Part shown: piece after piece, positions 28,427-37,525 of the stretch
Layout of the letters: the number at the start of each line of letters is the position of its first letter
Numbering within the stretch: the stretch's first letter is position 1
From: Haloquadratum walsbyi J07HQW1
GTDB lineage: Archaea > Halobacteriota > Halobacteria > Halobacteriales > Haloferacaceae
Assembly (NCBI GenBank): GCA_000415965.1
Contig: KE356560.1
Coordinates: forward strand, 3,342,201 to 3,406,200
Reading direction: 5' to 3'
Length of the DNA: 64,000 nt
Translations under genes and position numbers: made by a program
Notes under the pieces: generated by a model
Databases searched by the model: none
What the model was told of the DNA's origin: nothing
Seen by the model: the letters and a program-made list of their open reading frames with translations, nothing else

Positions 28427-29368
28427 TTACCACTGTCGTAGTTCCGTTCGAATTTGTGGGACTGCCACACCAAGGAAGGTACCGACAATGACAATCGCAA
28501 GGAAAATGAATGACAGCGCTGCCGCAAAGCCATATTCAAAGTACGTCTGAAATGCATCAACAATGAGTGTTGCAATCATCACGTCACCCGGTCCACCGAG
28601 GATCTCTGGTGTTGCATACGCGCCAGCAATTCGTGCATAGACAATTAACGCTCCAGCAAAAGCACCGGCATATGTCTGTGGGATAACTACATCCCAGATA
28701 ACCCGTGTATTTGTCGCGCCAAGATCACGGGCAACCTCAATCAATCGATAATCAAGTTGCTCCATCGAAACAAACAATGTCAATATGACATATGGCAAAT
28801 AAATATAAATGAATCCAAGGAATATTGAGACTTCGGTGTATAGTACCTCTATTGGAGTCGAAATAATTCCAATTCCGGTAAGAATCGTATTCAGTAATCC
28901 TCCTCGTGCGAGAATCCATACCCACGTATAGTTCAATACAACATAATTTAACCAGAGAGGAAGAGTCACCGCAAGAAGCCCAAGAAGTCGGTACCGCTGG
29001 GGACAGCAGTGTGTGAGCCAATATGTTACTGGGTATGCAATAATAATACAGGTCACTGTAACGATAATTCCAATACCGAGTGAGTACGTGAGCGTCTGTC
29101 GATACAGTGGTTCCATCGCCGTTGCATAATTTGATACTGTGAGAGTTGGTCCAATACTCTCGAAAAAGAGTAAAACCAGCGGTAAGACACCGAGCATAAT
29201 AGCCAATGTGGTCGGACCACTTGCAATCAGTTCACTCCGGATTCTCTCATACCACTGAGAACGTTGCGTTTGATCACGACGCTGATTTGAGACATGAACG
29301 TTTGTTTCTGATCTCGCAGAGCTACCATCCGCATCAGTATCATCACCGCCAATATCTGTTGTGCTCAC
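28427..29368 (-). CDS. ABC transporter permease (PotB-like)
   Basis: 313 residues. A charged, Ser/Asp-rich N-terminal tail of about 40 residues comes before six membrane helices. The EAA loop reads ARDLGATNTRVIWDVVIPQT. It starts 2 bp after the ATPase gene ends. It forms the heterodimeric channel with the PotC-like protein encoded downstream. Substrate is uncertain as for its partner. Confidence 0.9.
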   Translation of the reverse strand: MSTTDIGGDDTDADGSSARSETNVHVSNQRRDQTQRSQWYERIRSELIASGPTTLAIMLGVLPLVLLFFESIGPTLTVSNYATAMEPLYRQTLTYSLGIGIIVTVTCIIIAYPVTYWLTHCCPQRYRLLGLLAVTLPLWLNYVVLNYTWVWILARGGLLNTILTGIGIISTPIEVLYTEVSIFLGFIYIYLPYVILTLFVSMEQLDYRLIEVARDLGATNTRVIWDVVIPQTYAGAFAGALIVYARIAGAYATPEILGGPGDVMIATLIVDAFQTYFEYGFAAALSFIFLAIVIVGTFLGVAVPQIRTELRQW

Positions 29369-29370
29369 GG

Positions 29371-30702
29371 CTACGAAATCAGGTCTGGCTCTTGTTTTTC
29401 TGCGGTTGGATTCTTGTTATTGCTGTCAACAGTGCCATCCTCACGGTCATCAGCCGTCGATTCGCGATCGTGATGAATATCAGTGACTAATACACCACCG
29501 TTGACCTGAAGTGTCACAGAGTCACCGATTTGGAGTTCTGGGTTGAGATTGAGTGGTGTTTCTTCATGCTCTTCGAGAGATGACTCATCCACTGTTGTCT
29601 CAGGTGTGTCTGGCGTGACTGTTGTTGCTGTGCCGGGTGGTGGTGTGGATTTCTCTATATTCGATTCCACGGGATTACTCATGTTAATACGTGTATCTGT
29701 TCGTATAGTTACGCTGATACTATCAGCGATTTCCACCGTCGCTTCCTGATAGAATCCTTTATAAGCGCTTGTCAGTACTGTTCCATCGATGCCTTCATCG
29801 GCAATCGTGAATGCGTCTGGTCGCAATGCAACAGTCACAGTTTCTCCAACATCAGGATTAAGACTGTTCAGTGCCGGTTTGATTATTCCAATTGGCGTAT
29901 CAACAGTAACTATTGATTCTTCTGTGCTACACTCGGTGACTGTTCCGCGAAGGATTGTTGCATCCCCAAGGAATGTGGCGACAAATCGAGTTGCTGGGCG
30001 AGTGTAGAGTCGACGCGGCGAGCCAACATCAACAATCGCCCCATCCCGCATCACTGCTATGCGGTCGGCCATGCTGATCGCGCTCGCTTGATTATGTGTG
30101 ACATACAGAAATGTTGTTTCTGACTCACGTTGGATTTGTTGAAATTCTGATTGCAGACTTTCTCTGAGCGACCGATCCAGTGATGCGAGGGGTTCATCTA
30201 ATAATAATACAGCAGGATTGTTGATGAGTGCACGTGCGAGTGCAACCCGCTGTTGTTGTCCACCTGAAAGCGATGCTGGATCTCGGTCACCAAATCCACC
30301 AAGATTGACCAACTCCAAAGCCCTCGTCACACGATTTTTTCGTTCTGGGTTAGCAATCCCCTTCCGAGCAAGGGCATACCCGACGTTCTCTGCGACTGTG
30401 AAATGTGGGAACAACACTAAATCCTGAAATACCATATTTGTCTCGCGTGTTCGCGCCGGTTGGTTTGTGATTATCGAGTCACCGAGACGAACCGTTCCTG
30501 CATCAGGCGTTGTCAGTCCGGCTAACAGCCGAAGTGTTGTTGTTTTTCCACATCCGGAGGGACCGATGAGTGCAAAAAATTCCCCTGATTCAACGGCGAG
30601 ATTAATCTTATCAACTGCTCGCGTCGAGCCAAATGATTTGACAAGTCCAGTGGCTTCGAGTGCAGCCACACTTAACTCGCCTCCGTCTTCGCCTGACTCC
30701 AC
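29371..30702 (-). CDS. ABC transporter ATPase (PotA-like) with extended TOBE region
   Basis: 443 residues. The nucleotide-binding domain (about 10-245) has Walker A GPSGCGKTTT, signature LSGGQQQRVALARAL and Walker B AVLLLDEPLASLD. A TOBE-type C-terminal domain follows (RGTVTE ... TVTVALRPDAFT). This domain is interrupted by a Thr/Pro/Glu-rich insertion of about 60 residues (roughly 345-400) and ends in an acidic, Asn-rich tail. Ordinary PotA proteins are about 360-380 residues. The start overlaps the end of the lipoprotein gene by about 30 bp. Confidence 0.92.
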   Translation of the reverse strand: MESGEDGGELSVAALEATGLVKSFGSTRAVDKINLAVESGEFFALIGPSGCGKTTTLRLLAGLTTPDAGTVRLGDSIITNQPARTRETNMVFQDLVLFPHFTVAENVGYALARKGIANPERKNRVTRALELVNLGGFGDRDPASLSGGQQQRVALARALINNPAVLLLDEPLASLDRSLRESLQSEFQQIQRESETTFLYVTHNQASAISMADRIAVMRDGAIVDVGSPRRLYTRPATRFVATFLGDATILRGTVTECSTEESIVTVDTPIGIIKPALNSLNPDVGETVTVALRPDAFTIADEGIDGTVLTSAYKGFYQEATVEIADSISVTIRTDTRINMSNPVESNIEKSTPPPGTATTVTPDTPETTVDESSLEEHEETPLNLNPELQIGDSVTLQVNGGVLVTDIHHDRESTADDREDGTVDSNNKNPTAEKQEPDLIS

Positions 30703-31730
30703 GTATTGGCGTATTGTTCGATAAGCTCAGGTGGTTTCGGTTCTTCATAGATAAATCGATCAGGATTATCGAGTCCATATGCTTCTCGGGTTGTCTCTTG
30801 CTCAGAGAAGACCTGATCATTCGGCACAGCGATGTTGTTTGGCTCCATGAGCGAGCGATATCCCATCATGGTATGCCATTCCTGAATAAATGTGTGTGCG
30901 AGTTCTGGATTTTCAGCCTCTGCGTGAATCGTATGCTGAATAAACCATGCTTTTGTTCCCTCAGTTGGATAAACACGTTCGACTGGGAGCCCATCATCCT
31001 GCATTGTCTGGATGACATAATTCCATACCGGCTGGACTCCGACTTCCTCATTACGTAGCAGACTCTCAGACTCACCACCATTGTTCCAGAGTCCACCGGT
31101 CACCTCAAGACGCTCAATCAAATCTGATCGCAAAGCATCGAAGTCAACCTCAGATGCCGAACCTGGATTGAGCGGTGCATCAAAAGCTGCATTGCGGTAA
31201 AGTACCTGTAGCCGTGCATCGTCACGACCACCTGAGAGCCCCTCGATCGACTCTGACCACAGATCAGCCAATGCAGTGATCTCAGTGTCAACGAGGTCTA
31301 CATTTACCGCGAGCGGCGTTTGTCCGAAACTTCGCGGCGCTCCATAAATATCGCCGTCAGTTTCGAAATATGGTTTCTTCAGAAAGTCAAATATATTATC
31401 ATATGCTGGGATTTGATCAATATCAAGCGGTTGAATGTATCCCTCGTCCATCGCTGGTTTCACAGCATAGTTTCCGAGCGGGACTAAGTCATAATCAGCT
31501 CTTCCAGCACGCAATGCAGCAAGCGTTTCTGCAGACCCCTGTGCGGCTTGTCGTTCGACTGTTACCCCATGACGATCTTCGAATTCCTCAATAACACCAT
31601 CATTATAGACATATCCCCAATCAATCATAGTGAGCGTTTGTGACCCCGATCCAATCCCAGCACACCCTGCGAGACTGGTCGTTGCAGCGGCACCAACGCC
31701 CGCGAGGAATCCTCGCCGTGATTTATCCAT
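30672..31730 (-). CDS. Tat-exported substrate-binding lipoprotein (PotD-like)
   Basis: 352 residues. The N-terminus has twin arginines at 5-6 (SRRGFLAG) and a lipobox LAGC with Cys23, so it is exported folded and lipid-anchored outside the membrane, as usual in haloarchaea. The mature part fits the spermidine/putrescine-binding type (extracellular solute-binding family 1), with PVWNYVIQTMQDDGLPVERV and a TEGTKAWFIQHT segment. It is first gene of the operon and probably decides the substrate, with polyamine the best guess. Confidence 0.9.
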   Translation of the reverse strand: MDKSRRGFLAGVGAAATTSLAGCAGIGSGSQTLTMIDWGYVYNDGVIEEFEDRHGVTVERQAAQGSAETLAALRAGRADYDLVPLGNYAVKPAMDEGYIQPLDIDQIPAYDNIFDFLKKPYFETDGDIYGAPRSFGQTPLAVNVDLVDTEITALADLWSESIEGLSGGRDDARLQVLYRNAAFDAPLNPGSASEVDFDALRSDLIERLEVTGGLWNNGGESESLLRNEEVGVQPVWNYVIQTMQDDGLPVERVYPTEGTKAWFIQHTIHAEAENPELAHTFIQEWHTMMGYRSLMEPNNIAVPNDQVFSEQETTREAYGLDNPDRFIYEEPKPPELIEQYANTWSQAKTEAS

Positions 31731-32090
31731 TGTTATGATATATAAAATCTAGATATATATTTATTTTACGTCGGATAAGTATTTCACCTGCTTGTGTCAT
31801 AACCCGATCTTCTCCTCTCTGTGAAGATGGTGGACCCCCCGATCAACGGGAATAACAGATTTCGCGATCTGATTGCCTAATTAGTGCAAATCTGAGTGAA
31901 CCGCCTCGGGGTCAAGCCCCGAGGCACTCGCCTTACTTTCTCTGTAGAGAATATTCTTCGTCGCGCTGAGGTCACGGGCATGAGAGCCATGCGATGCTAT
32001 ATTGCCTCCCGTTCAATCGACACTCACCAGAAGAGGGCTGAGTTATAAAACCCCACTAATCGGTGAAAGAATCCATCACGCTGAGTGGGA
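31731..32090. repeat. Spacer with a solo IS-type hairpin
   Basis: No gene. Arms GCCTCGGGG (31903-31911) and CCCCGAGGC (31917-31925) form a near-perfect hairpin with a 5-base loop. The minus strand continues outward into the conserved flank, the reverse complement of CTTTCTCTGTAGA at 31937-31949. It is the same family as 23910-23975 in the opposite orientation. An AT-rich stretch (31735-31770) next to the lipoprotein gene is the likely promoter region. Confidence 0.6.
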
Positions 32091-32162
32091 TGGACTCGCC
32101 GGGATTCGAACCCGGGGCCTCTTCCTTGCGAAGGAAGCGATCTACCACTGATCTACGAGCCC
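32091..32162 (-). tRNA. tRNA-Ala (anticodon CGC)
   Basis: The minus strand folds as a 72-nt tRNA. The acceptor arms are GGGCTCG and CGAGTCC with discriminator A. The anticodon stem CTTCC/GGAAG encloses the loop TTCGCAA, so the anticodon is CGC reading GCG. The T arm is CCGGG-TTCGAAT-CCCGG. There is no intron and no encoded CCA. A truncated tnpB lies about 80 bp upstream of its 5' end. Confidence 0.95.
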
Positions 32163-32239
32163 TTCGGCAACTTATTAACTGCCAGTTCATTTGTAGTTTC
32201 TGTTTTATGAAAGTCATATATTTGCGATACGAACAGCGA

Positions 32240-33080
32240 CGACGCTGCAGTTGGATTACCTATTATCAGCCGAATCCACAATCACGGGTACGGAACTACA
32301 CTACGACGACAACTGGGTAGTTTATATCCACTGTAAGGAGGAAGTGGAGTCCAACACGTCGAAACGGGCAACAGCTGAGAACGGAACCGGAACGGTTCTC
32401 AGGGTCGACCTCGGCGTGAATATCCTCACCGTCATCAACCGGGTGCGTTCTGGACGGGCAGCGAGTTCAACCACTGGCGGCGTGAATGCGAGAACCGACG
32501 TGACTCATTCTAACAATGCAGGACGCGCTGGGGCACGCCAGAACATCCAGTCAATCGGACGGAAACAGGAAGGTCGACTCAAGCTAATGGCTCATCGTAT
32601 CAGCAGCGAGCTCGTCGCTGAAGCCCGAAAGCGGGTGTACAGTCATTGCGTTCGAGGATTTATCGATATTCGTGAGCGGACTGATTCGCCGTGGGGGCAT
32701 AAATTGGCGTTTGACCGCCCGTCTGAGCACTCAAGTACAAGGCTAAGGCTGAGAAACACGACATCACAGTCGAGCAGGTTGATCTCAAGAACCACGTCGT
32801 TGCTCGCGCGGAGTCACACACCCTGACAACCGCAACGGTAAGAAATTTGACCGTCTGAAGTGTGGGTACGAGAATCACGCAGATTACGACGCCGCGAACG
32901 CCGCGAAGAATATCGGCATGATATTTCTCTCGCAACCAAACTGAGCGCTCCTTCATGCGTGCGCTTGAACAGCAGGATGTGGAACCTGAATGGGGGCTAT
33001 TCTCCTGGCGAGGAATCGGCTGGAATGAGAGTTCACGTTGAGTCTGAATCCCACGGCTTCAGTCGTAGGGAGCTCATGCA
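32240..33080 (+). pseudogene. 5'-truncated, frameshifted TnpB (IS1341-type)
   Basis: The plus strand begins inside the protein (GTELHYDDNWVVYIHCKEEV). It then shows the RuvC motif VLRVDLGVNILTVINRV, then NIQSIGRKQEGRLKLMAHRI and SPWGHKLAFDR. After frameshifts it shows zinc-finger sequence ([20 protein letters not shown] at about 32858-32917) and the tail [20 protein letters not shown]. Several residues of the catalytic region are lost, and the first third of the gene is absent. A typical 3' end (GAATCCCACGGCTTCAGTCG at 33047) follows. Confidence 0.82.
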
Positions 33081-33211
33081 CGCGTTTCCTCAGAGCAGAG
33101 GAACAGAGAAGATGAAATGAAATACAATACAATATAACACAGTCACCGTTTGCGGTCGGGACTCTCGTCAGATTAATCTCGGGTTTATTACCCTCAAATA
33201 TTAGTCAATTA

Positions 33212-33520
33212 TCAGTCTTCGAGGACAATTTCGATGCTGACATCATTTGGCACCTGAATACGCATCAGCTGCCGGAGAGCGCGTTCGTCGGCATCTATAT
33301 CGATAAGCCGCTTGTGGACACGCATTTCCCAGTGTTCCCACGTAGCCGTTCCTTCGCCGTCGGGCGATTTTCGAGTCGGGATTTCAAGTGTTTTTGTTGG
33401 AAGCGGGATTGGTCCGCTAAGATTAACTCCTGTTGTGTCTGCGATATCGCGAACATCATCACAGATGTCGTCAAGGTCGTCTGGGCTTGTGCCAGCAAGA
33501 CGAACGCGTGCCTGCTGCAT
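33212..33520 (-). CDS. rps10: 30S ribosomal protein S10
   Basis: 102 residues, the normal archaeal length. It begins [20 protein letters not shown] and contains [20 protein letters not shown], the conserved S10 loop, and [20 protein letters not shown] near the end. S10 sits in the head of the small subunit. The start codon directly abuts the stop codon of the EF-1alpha gene, the classical archaeal tuf-rps10 pair. Confidence 0.97.
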   Translation of the reverse strand: MQQARVRLAGTSPDDLDDICDDVRDIADTTGVNLSGPIPLPTKTLEIPTRKSPDGEGTATWEHWEMRVHKRLIDIDADERALRQLMRIQVPNDVSIEIVLED

Positions 33521-34786
33521 TTATCGCTCGTCGACCTCAAGGACCTTTCCGGCTGCGATGGTCTGTCCCATGTCGCGAACTGCGAAAGATCCAAGTTCAG
33601 GAATTTCATTCGACGGCTCAATGCTGAGTGGTTTCTGCGGTCGAACCGTCACGACAGCAGCGTCACCCGATTTAATAAAGTCTGGGTCTTCCTCAGCAAC
33701 CTCACCAGAGGCAGGATCGAGTTTCTGGTCAATTGATTCAATGGTGCAGGCAACCTGTGCGGTGTGTGCATGGAAGACAGGCGTGTATCCAGCAGTAATC
33801 ACCGAAGGATGTTGCATCACGACAACCTGTGCTTTGAACGTTTCAGCAACGGTTGGCGCGTTTGATGATGGACCACAAACATCACCACGTCGGATATCGT
33901 CCTTACCGATGCCACGAACATTAAATCCAACATTGTCGCCAGGACCAGCCTGATCAACCTCTTCATGATGCATCTCGACAGTTTTGACCTCACCACCAAC
34001 GTCTGACGGCTGGAATGATACATCATCACCGGGACTCACAGTACCGGTTTCGACACGACCGACAGGCACTGTTCCAATACCGGAGATCGTGTATACGTCC
34101 TGGATTGGGAGTCGAAGTGGCGCATCAGTCGGTGGCTGTGGCTCTGGCAGATTATTCAGCGCTTCAAGCAGCGATGGACCACTGTACCATGATGTATTAT
34201 CAGAGGATTCAGCAACGTTATCGCCCTCAAATGCGGAGATAGGAATGTATGTTGCGTCGTTAGCGTTGAATTGAACCTGCTTGAGGAGTTTGTTAACCTC
34301 GGTCTTTACCTCCTCATACGTATCCTCGCTGTAATCAACAATATCCATCTTGTTGACGCCAATAATGAGCTCATTAATTCCAAGCGTTCGTGCGAGGAAC
34401 ACGTGTTCTCGTGTCTGCGGTGCAACGCCGTCGTCCGCTGCGACGACGAGCACAGCGTTGTCAGCCTGGGAGGCGCCCGTAATCATATTCTTCACAAAGT
34501 CGCGGTGCCCTGGACAGTCGACAATTGTGAAGTAGTAATCGTCAGTGTCGAACTCTTGATGTGCAATGTCGATTGTGACACCACGCTCTCGCTCCTCAGC
34601 GAGATTATCCATCACATAGGCAAACTCAAATCCACCCTTACCCTTTTCTTCGGCTTCCTCACGATGCTGTTCGATGACATGCTCTGGTACAGATCCTGTC
34701 TCGAACAGGAGTCGCCCAACGAGCGTGCTTTTTCCATGGTCAACGTGACCAATAATAGCCAAGTTTTGATGCGGTTTATCACTCAT
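33521..34786 (-). CDS. tuf: Translation elongation factor EF-1 alpha
   Basis: A GTPase of 421 residues from the ATG at 34786 ([21 protein letters not shown]). A start five codons upstream is possible but unlike the family. G motifs are GHVDHGKST (G1), DCPGHRDF (G3) and NKMD (G4). It delivers aminoacyl-tRNA to the ribosome. A serine- and threonine-poor acidic surface is typical of salt-in archaea. It is upstream partner of rps10. Confidence 0.97.
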   Translation of the reverse strand: MSDKPHQNLAIIGHVDHGKSTLVGRLLFETGSVPEHVIEQHREEAEEKGKGGFEFAYVMDNLAEERERGVTIDIAHQEFDTDDYYFTIVDCPGHRDFVKNMITGASQADNAVLVVAADDGVAPQTREHVFLARTLGINELIIGVNKMDIVDYSEDTYEEVKTEVNKLLKQVQFNANDATYIPISAFEGDNVAESSDNTSWYSGPSLLEALNNLPEPQPPTDAPLRLPIQDVYTISGIGTVPVGRVETGTVSPGDDVSFQPSDVGGEVKTVEMHHEEVDQAGPGDNVGFNVRGIGKDDIRRGDVCGPSSNAPTVAETFKAQVVVMQHPSVITAGYTPVFHAHTAQVACTIESIDQKLDPASGEVAEEDPDFIKSGDAAVVTVRPQKPLSIEPSNEIPELGSFAVRDMGQTIAAGKVLEVDER

Positions 34787-34837
34787 ATGTATGGTGCGCA
34801 CAAAGGCGCTCTGTAACGGTTAGATTAACTTGAAAGA

Positions 34838-34852
34838 CCTAAAACGATTTCG
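34838..34852 (-). promoter_or_regulatory. Probable BRE/TATA of the EF-1alpha operon
   Basis: Read on the minus strand, CGAAATCGTTTTAGG combines a BRE-like purine tract with a TTTTAGG box. Its centre is about 55 bp before the start codon, which leaves a short untranslated leader of about 25-30 nt. This is inferred from sequence only. Confidence 0.4.
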
Positions 34853-35205
34853 ATACGTACATGGGTCAGCGCGCCGGCGTATCGCGGTTTTTGTGACACT
34901 CCCTCTCACAGCGAACCGCAAGACAGTGTTTGATTCCAAAACCGTGTGTGGATCAATGATAGTACTCAGAAGACTGGCGTCTCTTCTGTATCAGTCGGTG
35001 GCAATCTGACCACTGTTTCTCTCCGAACCCACATCTCAGACTGAGTTCACCTGGAACGCCCGGTCACGCGTTCGGTTGCAACTTCGGAGACAGAAATCAC
35101 AGTCCCAACAACGGTAATCACAGTGCGTGTCTGAGGATTGGAATTATCTGTGAAATCGGAAGTTCACGCTCATATTCATATCCATGTCCACATTCACACT
35201 TCCAA
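34853..35205. repeat. Spacer with copy B of the repeated sequence
   Basis: No gene. Bases 34990-35125 align with copies near 19395, 22130 and 26514, including the shared GAACCCACA and GTTCA-CTGGAACGCCCGG segments. A run of degenerate CATATTCATATCCATGTC 6-bp units lies at 35167-35188, just after the homoserine dehydrogenase stop. Confidence 0.55.
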
Positions 35206-36204
35206 TTATAACCGACTCACATCCGCAAGAATCGCTGATGCTGTCTCAGGACCACCTGCACCACGACCACTGAGATTCAATTGCCCTGCATTCGTCGTCT
35301 CCAGTTGGACAATATTTCGCGTCCCGGTCACAGCTAATGCGGTATTCTGTGGAATAAGTCGTGGTCCGACATGAACACCTGCTGGCGTTGCTTCACCAAC
35401 AAGCCGGATTGTTCGACCCTCCTCAGCGGCTAACTCAAGTGCGCTTCCAGGGATGTTCGTAATTCCTTCAACTGTCGCGTCGGAGAGTGTATACTCACGA
35501 CCATCCGCTGACAAAACATTTGCCAGGATAACACATTTCAATGCTGCATCCGTTCCCTCAACGTCGAAGGTTGGGTCAGCCTCTGCAACCCCAAGGTCCT
35601 GCGCCTCTGCAAGGACGTGCTCATAATCGATACCTTCAGTTGCCATACGTGAAAGAATAAAGTTCGCTGTTCCATTCAGGACGCCACGGACAGCCGTGAC
35701 CTGTGTTGGGGAAATATCCTCAAGCGTTGAGAGGACTGGGATGGCACCGCCGACTGTTGCCTCAAATCGAATCGAACCATTGCTATCGCGAGCAACCCGT
35801 TGGACATCCGCATACCGCTCTGCGACTGGTCCCTTGTTGGCAAGCACTACATCTCGGTCGCGCTCAAGTGCTGTTCGAAGGTGTGAAAATCCTGGTTGCG
35901 CATCACCAAGTGTCGTTGGGGTCGCTTCAATAAGAACATCATATGTCGCATTAACCGCAACATTTGAGTCTGCCTCCCCAACTGTCCCCGTCCTGTCCTT
36001 GCGTGCAAGGACTGCGTCTGTATCAATCCCGTTCGGGTCGATAGCTGCAGAAGTCGAATCAGCGAAAGCTGTGACCGTATGTCCATATTCTGAAGCAAGA
36101 TCAACAACAGCACCACCAACAGCACCAGCACCGACGACGGCGAGTCGCTTTCCTGTTGTTCCAGGCTCAGGTTCAGATTCAGATTCAGAGTGGGTATCAG
36201 TCAT
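35206..36204 (-). CDS. hom: Homoserine dehydrogenase
   Basis: 332 residues from the ATG at 36204-36202 (MTDTHSESESEPEPGTTGKR). The NAD(P)-binding motif is VVGAGAVGGAVVDLASEYG near residue 22, VLANKGPVA is the substrate-side block, and GVLNGTANFILSRM is the homoserine dehydrogenase signature. It reduces aspartate semialdehyde to homoserine for threonine and methionine. The first 14 residues are an acidic Ser/Glu run coded by 6-bp repeats. It starts 1 bp after the ACT-domain gene, so the two are coupled. Confidence 0.93.
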   Translation of the reverse strand: MTDTHSESESEPEPGTTGKRLAVVGAGAVGGAVVDLASEYGHTVTAFADSTSAAIDPNGIDTDAVLARKDRTGTVGEADSNVAVNATYDVLIEATPTTLGDAQPGFSHLRTALERDRDVVLANKGPVAERYADVQRVARDSNGSIRFEATVGGAIPVLSTLEDISPTQVTAVRGVLNGTANFILSRMATEGIDYEHVLAEAQDLGVAEADPTFDVEGTDAALKCVILANVLSADGREYTLSDATVEGITNIPGSALELAAEEGRTIRLVGEATPAGVHVGPRLIPQNTALAVTGTRNIVQLETTNAGQLNLSGRGAGGPETASAILADVSRL

Positions 36205-36205
36205 A

Positions 36206-37015
36206 TTAGATTGCCTCCTCGGTGAGAGGTTCAACAAGATGGAGGTTTTTATCTGCAGCAACATCGCGTACCGAGGCAATTGCGTCTGCTGTCTTTCCAG
36301 CGCGAGTTGCTAACCGCAAGCGCGCACTCGAGACATCATCGCGTCCTTCGGGTGCACTCAATGCAACATCTGCCACTGAGGCTGACCCACACTCCTCAAT
36401 ACGTTCAAGTGTATCTGATAGGTCTGTTTCAACAAGATCACCCATAAGCATCACAATAACTTCCTCCGCGTAGCGTTCTGCACCCGCCTGAATAATATTG
36501 ACACCCTCAGCACGGAGTGCGTCGACAATGATATCAAACCGTTCGGGAGGACACTCAAGATCAACTTCAACGGGAATACGCCCGCGAGGCGTGAGGTTAC
36601 CACGCTCATGAAATATCGATAAGAGGTTGCCGCCATTCTCAGCGATTGGCTGAAGCGCAGCGAGCAGTTGTCCCGGCTCATCAGTAAGTTCAAGTCGCAC
36701 GGTATGTGGCTGTGTGCTATTTCCACCATCAGCCTCAATCCGAGTCTCAGTCTGTGTTTTATCTGCCGAATGGTCAACTGGTGTTGCGATGATATCACAG
36801 TCTGGTTTCGTATCTCTCCCAGTCACTGTGTCACTGTCATTGCTCGCTGTGAAATCGGGGAGAGATGCGGGTGTGTCATCAGCCTCGCTGTCGGTGTCGT
36901 TCGTGTCGACTTCACGCTGCGGTTCTGTCTGTGTCTGTGTATGCTCATGATTATGCTCGCTTTTTAATTCGTTATTCGGATGAGTATCCGACGATCTTCG
37001 CTCAGGCGATGTCAC
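36206..37015 (-). CDS. ACT-domain amino-acid-binding protein with long acidic N-terminal extension
   Basis: 269 residues as the open frame reads. The C-terminal part (about 105-265) is folded and contains two ACT-like units: VRLELTDEPGQLLAALQPIA is a typical ACT start, and VEVDLECPPERFDIIVDALRAE lies in the same region. ACT domains bind amino acids and control enzymes. The gene precedes hom with 1 bp between them, as in other haloarchaea, so it is likely the feedback regulator of homoserine synthesis. The first 100 residues are low-complexity (H, T, Q, D, S). No ATG lies between them and the ACT domain, so either a very long tail is made or translation starts at the GTG of VRLEL or nearby. 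Confidence 0.82.
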   Translation of the reverse strand: MTSPERRSSDTHPNNELKSEHNHEHTQTQTEPQREVDTNDTDSEADDTPASLPDFTASNDSDTVTGRDTKPDCDIIATPVDHSADKTQTETRIEADGGNSTQPHTVRLELTDEPGQLLAALQPIAENGGNLLSIFHERGNLTPRGRIPVEVDLECPPERFDIIVDALRAEGVNIIQAGAERYAEEVIVMLMGDLVETDLSDTLERIEECGSASVADVALSAPEGRDDVSSARLRLATRAGKTADAIASVRDVAADKNLHLVEPLTEEAI

Positions 37016-37525
37016 TGCCGGGGCACCTCCGACAATGGGGTTTGTGTCGGTATTGTGCGCGACGCAATAATCGAACAGTTTTGTTCCGCGTCGACGCGTT
37101 GAGATTCACATACTGTGCCCGTACGCATACCTCACGTTCAAGATACGAGGTGACATAAGTCTTCGTCGATGGACTGTATGCTCATAAGAGTGTCCAAAAT
37201 ATAAAATAGAATCAATATGTTTTCGCCCCCAACGATGCAGCGTGTTTCCAATCGGGGTAAGATATCAAAACAAACGTGTTGTTGATCATCTTCTCACTCG
37301 TTTGTTTAGTTCACTTCTGGGGAATCGTGTCCTCTACTTTCGATATGAGTGATCGATAGCAAAATAGATTAACTGTCTCAGGATTGGGGGGTTGTCCTTG
37401 GATGTGATCTTCAAACGATTCATGTCAAAAACATGTGCTTCTCGATCAGTCGGGAGCACAGCGAGTATCTAACCGTATAAAAGAGGTATCGACACCCATG
37501 TTGTGTGTCAGGACGAACAGTTGGG
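37016..37525. other. 510-bp spacer, no gene seen
   Basis: Between the fusA end and the start of the ACT-domain gene. It is AT-rich, particularly 37190-37300, and has no frame with haloarchaeal composition. It should hold the promoter of the ACT-hom operon. Confidence 0.4.
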
